From: Thermohalobaculum sp963700775
GTDB taxonomy: Bacteria; Pseudomonadota; Alphaproteobacteria; Rhodobacterales; Rhodobacteraceae
Direction of reading: 5' to 3'
DNA length: 64,000 nucleotides
NCBI GenBank assembly: GCA_963700775.1
Contig: CAVOYU010000004.1
Coordinates: 1 to 64,000 of the forward strand
Shown: positions 58,802 through 64,000 of the stretch, piece after piece
How the letters are laid out: every line of letters begins with the position of its first letter
Numbering within the stretch: position 1 is the first letter of the stretch
The notes under the pieces: model-generated
The model's database searches: none
Told to the model about the DNA's origin: nothing
The model's input: the letters and a program-made list of their open reading frames with translations, nothing else
Position numbers and translations under genes: made by a program

Positions 58802-59689
58802 TCAGTTGATCGACTTGAAGAACCTGTCGGGGCGCCAGTTCCAGACCTGCCAGAACGGGCCGTCCGAGGAGAGAGCGATCACCTCGGCGCGGCCGATCAG
58901 ATTCTCGTAGGGCACGAAGCCGACATCGGACTGATAGCGGCTGTCCACCGAGTTGTCGCGGTTGTCACCCATGAAGAAGAAATGGTCCGCGGGCACTTCG
59001 AAAACCGGCGTGTTGTCGGTATTCGACAGCGGCGGCTCGCTGGTGTCGCCAACCGTGCCGACGATGTTCAGCACCGAATGGGTCTTGCCCTCGGGAAGGG
59101 TCTCGAGCCAGTGCTCCTTGATGCAGTCGGCGCCGTCGGAGACCGGTTCGTTGACGCAGCGGGGACGGCTCGGTGGGCTGCCGCGGAACACCTTCGGCTC
59201 GACGTAATCGCCGGCGCGCACGGTTTTCAGCGGCTGGCCGTTGATGTGCAGGATGCCGCCCCGGATCTGGATCTTGTCGCCCGGCATCCCGACCAGTCGC
59301 TTGACATAGTCGACGCAGTCGTCCGGCGTGCCGCCGCGCCCGCCGGTCAGCCGCCGCACCAGCCCGGCGACCATGTCGAGCGGGCCCTGGGTGCAGGCGT
59401 CCTTGCCGGGCTTCTTGAACACGATCACGTCGCCACGCTTCGGCATGGTGCCCCAGATCCGGCCGTCGAACCAGTCCGGCGAGAACGGGAGCGAATAGCG
59501 CGAGTAGCCGTAGGAGAACTTGGAGACGAAGAGATAGTCGCCGATCAGGAGCGTGGGCTTCATCGAGCCCGAGGGGATCGAGAACGGCTGGTAGAGGGTC
59601 GTGCGGAAGACCATTGCGATCAGCAGCGCCCAGAAGATGGTCTTGACCGTCTCCCAGAAACCGTCGCTCTGCTTCTGCTTCTTGGCCAT
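58802..59689 (-). CDS. lepB: Signal peptidase I
   Basis: 295 residues from ATG 59689, GGGAGG-like site upstream. One membrane helix (IFWALLIAMVFRTTLY), catalytic Ser in FSIPSGSMKPTLLIGDYLFV, catalytic Lys in YVKRLVGMPGDKIQIRGG, and FFMGDNRDNSVDSRY. Removes signal peptides from Sec-exported proteins on the outer face of the inner membrane. A 40-residue insert (GKDACTQGPLDMVAGLVRRLTGG) is normal for this group. The catalytic paralogue follows. Confidence 0.96.
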   Translation of the reverse strand: MAKKQKQSDGFWETVKTIFWALLIAMVFRTTLYQPFSIPSGSMKPTLLIGDYLFVSKFSYGYSRYSLPFSPDWFDGRIWGTMPKRGDVIVFKKPGKDACTQGPLDMVAGLVRRLTGGRGGTPDDCVDYVKRLVGMPGDKIQIRGGILHINGQPLKTVRAGDYVEPKVFRGSPPSRPRCVNEPVSDGADCIKEHWLETLPEGKTHSVLNIVGTVGDTSEPPLSNTDNTPVFEVPADHFFFMGDNRDNSVDSRYQSDVGFVPYENLIGRAEVIALSSDGPFWQVWNWRPDRFFKSIN

Positions 59690-59756
59690 GGGAGGTGGTC
59701 TCGCAAGGGGGCGCGCTGCGCAGGGTCCGGCTATCTGACCCCCCCGTCCGGGGAAG

Positions 59757-60182
59757 TCAAGCTGGCGGCCGCACCTCGCCGGCGCCATGCGGGATCGCCT
59801 CGATGACCACGAACGCCTGTGCCCAGGGAAAATCGTCGGTGATGGTGACGTGCACGCGGGCGGCGTGGCCGGGCGGGAGCAATGCCTCGAGCCGAAGCGC
59901 GGCGCCGCCGGTGATCTGCATGGTCGGCTGGCCCGAGGGCAGGTTCACCACCCCCATCTCGCGCCAGGCGACGCCCATCCGTAGCCCGGTGCCAAGCGCC
60001 TTTGAACAGGCCTCCTTGGCCGCCCATCGCTTGGCATAGGAAGCCACCCGCTCGCGGCGTCTCTCGGACTTCGTCCGCTCGATCTCGGTGAAGACGCGCC
60101 GGATGAACCGCTCGCCGAAGCGGTCGAGCGTCTTCTCGATGCGCCGGATATCCGCGAGGTCGGAGCCGATGCCGATGATCAT
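59757..60182 (-). CDS. acpS: Holo-[acyl-carrier-protein] synthase
   Basis: 141 residues from ATG 60182 (MIIGIGSDLADIRRIEKTLDRFGERFIRRVF); the longer frame is shadow. The second motif is RWAAKEACSKALGTG, with metal-binding Glu. Transfers 4'-phosphopantetheine from CoA to apo-ACP. Part of the pdxJ-acpS-lepB run, with the SnoaL/LuxR pair inserted before it. Confidence 0.95.
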   Translation of the reverse strand: MIIGIGSDLADIRRIEKTLDRFGERFIRRVFTEIERTKSERRRERVASYAKRWAAKEACSKALGTGLRMGVAWREMGVVNLPSGQPTMQITGGAALRLEALLPPGHAARVHVTITDDFPWAQAFVVIEAIPHGAGEVRPPA

Positions 60183-60348
60183 CAATATTCCCTGCCGTTC
60201 CGAAGCGCAGGCTATTCGGTTCGGCCAGAGATTGCATCCACGGAGTGGACCCGGCGGGAGGGCGAACTGTCCCCGGCGCACCGGAATCCCCTCGGCGCGC
60301 TGCCGGGCGGCCCCTCAGACGGGGCGCCCGGATCGGATGCGCGCTACG

Positions 60349-60750
60349 TCAGAACGCGGCCCTCCACTGCTCGGTGTCGACAAACCAGCGTTCCTCGCTG
60401 ACCAGGGCGCCGGTGAACCGGAAGAGCACCGCCAGTTGGCTGCCGCCGGGGACCTTGTCGCTCTTCCAGTCGATGATCGAGACGACTTCCGGGCCATCGC
60501 CGATCTGGCGGATCGAGGTGATGCCGAAGCCGGGTGGCAGGGCAGCACCGAGATCGTTCAACGCTCCACGGAATGCCGTCTTGCCCTCCAGCACGTCGTT
60601 CTGCCCCGGCATGACGAAGATCATGTCCGCGGTGTAGTCGGCGGTCAGCGCATCCCAGTCGCCGCGCGCAACGGCGTCCCATCCCCGTTCCACGATCTTG
60701 GCGCTGCCTGGCGTTGCGGCCATCGAGCCTGCTGTCTGTAGGTCGTGCAT
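60349..60750 (-). CDS. SnoaL/NTF2-like protein
   Basis: 133 residues from ATG 60750 with GGAGGAC upstream. VERGWDAVARGDWDALTADYTADMIFVMPG, LEGKTAFRGALNDLGAALPPGFGITSI and the closing sheet GALVSEERWFVDTEQWRAAF form an NTF2-like cone fold of the SnoaL type. Ligand unknown. Divergent from the LuxR-TPR regulator, with which it shares about 160 bases of promoter. Confidence 0.85.
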   Translation of the reverse strand: MHDLQTAGSMAATPGSAKIVERGWDAVARGDWDALTADYTADMIFVMPGQNDVLEGKTAFRGALNDLGAALPPGFGITSIRQIGDGPEVVSIIDWKSDKVPGGSQLAVLFRFTGALVSEERWFVDTEQWRAAF

Positions 60751-60911
60751 TTCCGTCCTCCACGGGCTGCTGCAATGTTGCAAAGCTACGGAGGCTGGGC
60801 TTGGATCGGAATCGGCCGGGTGCTGTATTCTGGCTAGGCCACATGCCGCATTTCGCATACGGCAGATGACTGAGAGCGGGGATAACTGCCGGCAATGCCG
60901 AACATTCCTGG

Positions 60912-62357
60912 ATGAGTAACGTGGATAAGCCCGGGGTAAGGATCGACCAGCTGAGCTCACGGGAACGGGAGGTGGCCGAGGCTTTCTCGGGCGGCGAGAA
61001 TTACAACCAGATCGCGGACCGGCTCTGCATCTCGCCATCGACGGTGCGCACGCATCTCGGCACGGTCTATCGCAAGCTGGGAGTCACCTCGAAGCTGGAG
61101 CTGCACAAGCTCCTCGAAGCGACCCTTCACCCACCCGGAGATGCGACCGACCGGCACCCGCCGAGACCCGACAAACCCTCGATTGCAGTCCTCGCCTTCC
61201 AGAACATGTCGGGCGATCCAGAGCAGGAGTATTTCTCGGACGGCATTTCTGAAGACATCATCACGGCGCTTTCGCGCTCGCCCTGGCTCTTCATCATCGC
61301 CCGCAACACGACCTTCACCTACAAGGGCGAGAAGATTGACGTCCAGAGGATCGCGGACGAGTTGGGCGTTCGATACGTTCTGGAGGGCAGCGTTCGCAGG
61401 TCCGGTGACCGGATCCGGGTAACCGCGCAGCTGATCGACGGCATCACCGGCGGGCATGTCTGGTCGGAACGCTATGACGGCCAGCTCGCCGATGTTTTCG
61501 ACCTCCAGGACGAGATCACGCGGAACGTGGTCGCGTCCATCCAGACCCGGGTGCATCTGACCGCGAGCGAACCCGCCGATCGCAGCAAGCGCCCCGACCT
61601 GACGGTCTGGGAGCTGACGATGCGCGCTTGGCGCCTGCTCTACGACTTCGACCCGGATAGCTACGCAACCGCCAGGTCCCTGCTCGAGCGCGCACTCGAA
61701 CACGACCCCGACAGTGCGGAGGCAACACTGGTCCTGTCCCTCATCTACCATCACAGCGCGTTGCTGGGTTTTTCCGAGGACTACCTTGCGACCGTCACGA
61801 AGGCCCGCGAATTGGGCGTCCATGCAACGCGGTTGGATGAGCGGAACGAATACGCCCACTGGGCCCACGGCATAAGTTGCTGGGGCCTCCACAGACACGA
61901 TGAATCCATCGCGGCGCTGGAGCGCGCGGTCGAACTCAATCCGAATTGCTCGCTGGCCTATGGCAGTCTGGGGACGGTGCTCGGCCTCGTCGGCCGCGTC
62001 GAGGAAGCAATCGAGAACCAGCGGATTGCGATCCGCTCCAACCCGCGCGATCCGAGCATCTTCTTCCGGTTTTCGGGGATGGCCATGGCGCATTATCTGG
62101 CGGGGCGCTACGACATCGCCGCCGAATGGGCCCAGAGAGCGGTCCATCGCAGGCCGCAGTGGTACATTGGCCATTTCCTGCTGGCGGCCAGTCACATGCG
62201 GGCCGGCCGCGAGGCCGCGGCCAGGGCGGCGATCGACGATTGCCGTGAGGTTCTGCCGGGCGCGCGGGTCTCGCATCTCGACCGCATCCCGCTGAAGGAC
62301 GCCGCACAAATGGAGCAATTCCGCGCCTGCCTGCGCAATGCGGGATTGCCGGAGTAG
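60912..62357 (+). CDS. LuxR-type HTH fused to TolB-like and TPR domains
   Basis: 481 residues. Residues about 10-70 are a GerE HTH (LSSREREVAEAFSGGENYNQIADRLCISPSTVRTHLGTVYRKLGV). Then comes PSIAVLAFQNMSGDPEQEYFSDGISEDIITALSRSPWLFIIARNTTFTYKG, the CadC/adenylate-cyclase-associated TolB-like domain, and from about 210 several TPRs (HDESIAALERAVELNPNCSLAYGSLGTVL). No sensor or receiver domain. A transcription regulator of unknown signal, probably acting on the divergent SnoaL-like gene. Separates pdxJ from acpS. Confidence 0.9.
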   Translation: MSNVDKPGVRIDQLSSREREVAEAFSGGENYNQIADRLCISPSTVRTHLGTVYRKLGVTSKLELHKLLEATLHPPGDATDRHPPRPDKPSIAVLAFQNMSGDPEQEYFSDGISEDIITALSRSPWLFIIARNTTFTYKGEKIDVQRIADELGVRYVLEGSVRRSGDRIRVTAQLIDGITGGHVWSERYDGQLADVFDLQDEITRNVVASIQTRVHLTASEPADRSKRPDLTVWELTMRAWRLLYDFDPDSYATARSLLERALEHDPDSAEATLVLSLIYHHSALLGFSEDYLATVTKARELGVHATRLDERNEYAHWAHGISCWGLHRHDESIAALERAVELNPNCSLAYGSLGTVLGLVGRVEEAIENQRIAIRSNPRDPSIFFRFSGMAMAHYLAGRYDIAAEWAQRAVHRRPQWYIGHFLLAASHMRAGREAAARAAIDDCREVLPGARVSHLDRIPLKDAAQMEQFRACLRNAGLPE

Positions 62358-62474
62358 TCCGGCCCCTCTCGCGTCGTCGGTCTACCGGGCGGCTTCGTCT
62401 GTCGAGGCAGTTCTCCGGAGCCCGCGAGAAACGATCGTCTCCGGAACGCGCCCCGAAGCCGTGGCCGGGTCGCG

Positions 62475-62499
62475 CGGTCCGCCCGCCGCCGGCGGACCG
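62475..62499 (-). terminator. Hairpin between the LuxR-TPR and pdxJ genes
   Basis: CGGTCCGCC pairs with GGCGGACCG around a CGCCGCC loop. It lies 13 bases past the pdxJ stop on the minus strand and between convergent genes. No T-run, so moderate confidence. Confidence 0.5.
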
Positions 62500-62511
62500 G
62501 AAGCGCTTGCG

Positions 62512-63306
62512 TCACGCAACCCCCTCGCCGAAGGCCTCGCGCCTTGCCCGGTCCATCAGCCCGCGCATCCGGCGGATGGCGCTGTCGAGGCCGGAGAAGA
62601 TCGCCTCGCCGACCAGGAAGTGGCCGATGTTGAGCTCCATCACTTCCGGGAAGGCGGCGACCGGGGCGACCGTGTCGTAGGTCAGCCCGTGGCCGGCATG
62701 GACCTCGAGGCCGAGCGAGTGGCCGAAGGCCGACATGTCGCAGAGCTTCTCAAGCTCGGTGTCGCGGTCGGCGAGCCGGCCCTCGTGATGGGCGTCGCAA
62801 TAGGCTCCCGTGTGCAGCTCGATCACCGGCGCGCCGATCCGGTGGGCGGCCTCGATCTGGCGCCGGTCGGCGGCGATGAAGATCGAGACCCGGCAGCCGG
62901 CCTCGCGCAGCGGCGCGATGAAGTGGGCGAGCCGGTTCTCCTCGCGCGCCACCTCGAGCCCGCCCTCGGTCGTGCGCTCCTCGCGCTTCTCGGGCACGAT
63001 GCAGACCGCGTGGGGGCGGTGCCGGAGCGCGATCGCCTGCATCTCGTCGGTCGCCGCCATCTCGAAGTTCAGGGGCAGCGTCAGCGCCTGCATCAGCGCC
63101 TCGATGTCGGCGTCGGTGATATGGCGCCGGTCCTCGCGCAGATGGGCGGTGATTCCATCGGCGCCGGCCTGTTCGGCAATGCGCGCGGCGTGGACCGGGT
63201 CCGGATGGTTGCCGCCGCGGGCGTTGCGGATCGTCGCCACATGGTCGATGTTGACCCCGAGCCGGAGCCGCCCGAGCGGCTGGGTCGTGGTTGCCCGGTC
63301 ATGCAT
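62512..63306 (-). CDS. pdxJ: Pyridoxine 5'-phosphate synthase
   Basis: 264 residues from ATG 63306 (MHDRATTTQPLGRLRLGVNIDHVATIRNARGG). GADGITAHLREDRRHI, CIVPEKREERTTEGGLEV, IELHTGAYCDAHHEGR and LEVHAGHGLTYD are the family blocks. Makes pyridoxine phosphate from aminoacetone phosphate derivative and deoxyxylulose phosphate. Overlaps the DUF2062 gene end by eight bases. Confidence 0.96.
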   Translation of the reverse strand: MHDRATTTQPLGRLRLGVNIDHVATIRNARGGNHPDPVHAARIAEQAGADGITAHLREDRRHITDADIEALMQALTLPLNFEMAATDEMQAIALRHRPHAVCIVPEKREERTTEGGLEVAREENRLAHFIAPLREAGCRVSIFIAADRRQIEAAHRIGAPVIELHTGAYCDAHHEGRLADRDTELEKLCDMSAFGHSLGLEVHAGHGLTYDTVAPVAAFPEVMELNIGHFLVGEAIFSGLDSAIRRMRGLMDRARREAFGEGVA

Positions 63307-63976
63307 TGTCGCCCTCCATCGCGTCATTCGCCCGATAGGCTTCCTGCTCGTCGAGCGCCAGCTGGCGACGCTGTTCCGCCCGCCTCGCGAGCCGCCGGCG
63401 CCGCCGTTCCTGGTAAGCTGCCACGATCGGTCCGATCAGCCAATAGGAGACCACGGCCGTAACGAGACCCGGCAGGATGCCGCCGATCAGGTAGGGCAGG
63501 AAGATGTCGTCGAGGAACACGATGATCCCGTCCCACTTCGATGGACCGAAGCCGAACCAGCTCTTGACCGTGGCTTCGATCGAAATCATCGCCTCGGCGA
63601 AGGCATGGGTGATCGTCTGAAACTCGGAGCCAGTGTCGTAGCGCCCGAGCATCCAGCGCCCGAGCCAGAGAGACGAGACCGAGATGAAGGGAAACGTCAG
63701 CGGGTTGCCGACGATGGTCCCGAACAGCGAGGCGAGCACGTTGCCGCGGACAAGCCAGGCGAGCCCCGCCGCGAGGAAGAAGTGGAATCCGAAGAAGGGC
63801 GTGAACGAGACGAAGGCGCCGCAGGCGAAGCCGATGGCGATGCGGTGCGGGCTGTCCGGCAGCCGCCGCATCCGCATACGGATGTACTCGAAACCGCGCC
63901 AGAACCCCTTTCGCGGGTAGACCGCCTCGCGCAGCCGGTCGCTGAGCGGCGCCCTTTCGCGGCGCTTGAAGATCAT
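63299..63976 (-). CDS. DUF2062 membrane protein
   Basis: 225 residues. GFWRGFEYIRMRMRRLPDSPHRIAIGFACGAFVSFTPFFGFHFFLAAGLAWLVRGNVLASLFGTIVGNPLTFPFI is the DUF2062 signature with its PFFGxH and GNPLTFP motifs. Two to three transmembrane segments and a basic coiled tail. Function unknown, sometimes linked to lipid or polysaccharide synthesis genes. Standard neighbour of pdxJ in Rhodobacterales. Promoter region lies beyond 63977, at the window edge. Confidence 0.92.
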   Translation of the reverse strand: MIFKRRERAPLSDRLREAVYPRKGFWRGFEYIRMRMRRLPDSPHRIAIGFACGAFVSFTPFFGFHFFLAAGLAWLVRGNVLASLFGTIVGNPLTFPFISVSSLWLGRWMLGRYDTGSEFQTITHAFAEAMISIEATVKSWFGFGPSKWDGIIVFLDDIFLPYLIGGILPGLVTAVVSYWLIGPIVAAYQERRRRRLARRAEQRRQLALDEQEAYRANDAMEGDNA

Positions 63977-64000
63977 GTCGCCTCAAACTCCCCGTTGCTG

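Noticed and set aside
1..64000. tRNA, rRNA, riboswitch or CRISPR features
   Set aside because: No cloverleaf-like sequence with a CCA-end context, no rRNA segment, no recognisable riboswitch core and no regularly spaced repeats were found by eye; small RNAs could be missed.

Overview
The window is a 64-kb stretch of GC-rich chromosome from an alphaproteobacterium, most likely in the order Rhodobacterales. The support is gene content: L-malyl-CoA lyase (ethylmalonyl-CoA pathway), a PHA phasin, a DUF2062-pdxJ-acpS-lepB-rnc-era-DUF1491-recO housekeeping run, lgt-MidA-pgeF, ftsE-ftsX-acyltransferase, zur-znuC-znuB with an alphaproteobacterial Zur box, and DUF898 plus M48 proteins. I see no rRNA, tRNA or CRISPR array.

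Layout. 1-3.4 kb: 5' end of a caspase-like gene, then a divergent zinc-uptake locus (znuA facing zur-znuC-znuB) with two tandem Zur-box-like palindromes; znuA and znuC each carry a one-base frameshift. 3.5-9.1 kb: a TPR-sulfotransferase, a YcjF/YcjX pair and truA. 9.1-11.8 kb: a graveyard of RHS tips, with two near-identical RHS core ends each followed by an AT-richer variable tail and a small candidate immunity gene, then a third core fragment. 11.8-25.8 kb: two EamA exporters, an acyl-CoA ligase, a 34-residue membrane peptide, an AOC-barrel-like protein, a haloacid dehalogenase, DUF898 and M48, an MBL hydrolase, an orphan histidine kinase, a sulfotransferase, a TauD-like oxygenase and an M24-fold protein.

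26.2-30.2 kb is the most unusual part. It is a minus-strand cassette of two small proteins with an identical 35-residue Tat-like leader and unrelated tails, flanking a PqqD-HPr-kinase fusion and a nucleotidyltransferase. An IS5-family element sits directly upstream of the first small gene. This gene set resembles the kinase/nucleotidyltransferase tailoring enzymes of some lasso-peptide clusters, but without the cyclase or protease. I regard it as a candidate peptide-modification system.

30.5-43.3 kb: pgeF, MidA, lgt, ubiK, a YbjN-like gene, proC, a phasin with its promoter and two TGC-GCA operator-like repeats, csaA, a zinc-ribbon membrane protein, ftsEX, a PlsC-like acyltransferase, accA and a large serralysin with RTX repeats. 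43.3-55.2 kb: a racemase-fold protein without its cysteines, an M20 amidohydrolase, malyl-CoA lyase, def-fmt, a cytochrome c under a CueR-type operator facing a CueR-like regulator, a lipoprotein, gabD, rnhA, a truncated LysE remnant, a methyltransferase, ispH and an MsbA-like ABC exporter. 55.3-64 kb: the recO-era-rnc-lepB-acpS-pdxJ run, containing a second signal peptidase paralogue that lacks both catalytic residues and an inserted LuxR-TPR/SnoaL pair.

Limits: all calls come from reading the sequence by eye. Family assignments rest on recognised motifs, and no database search was run.
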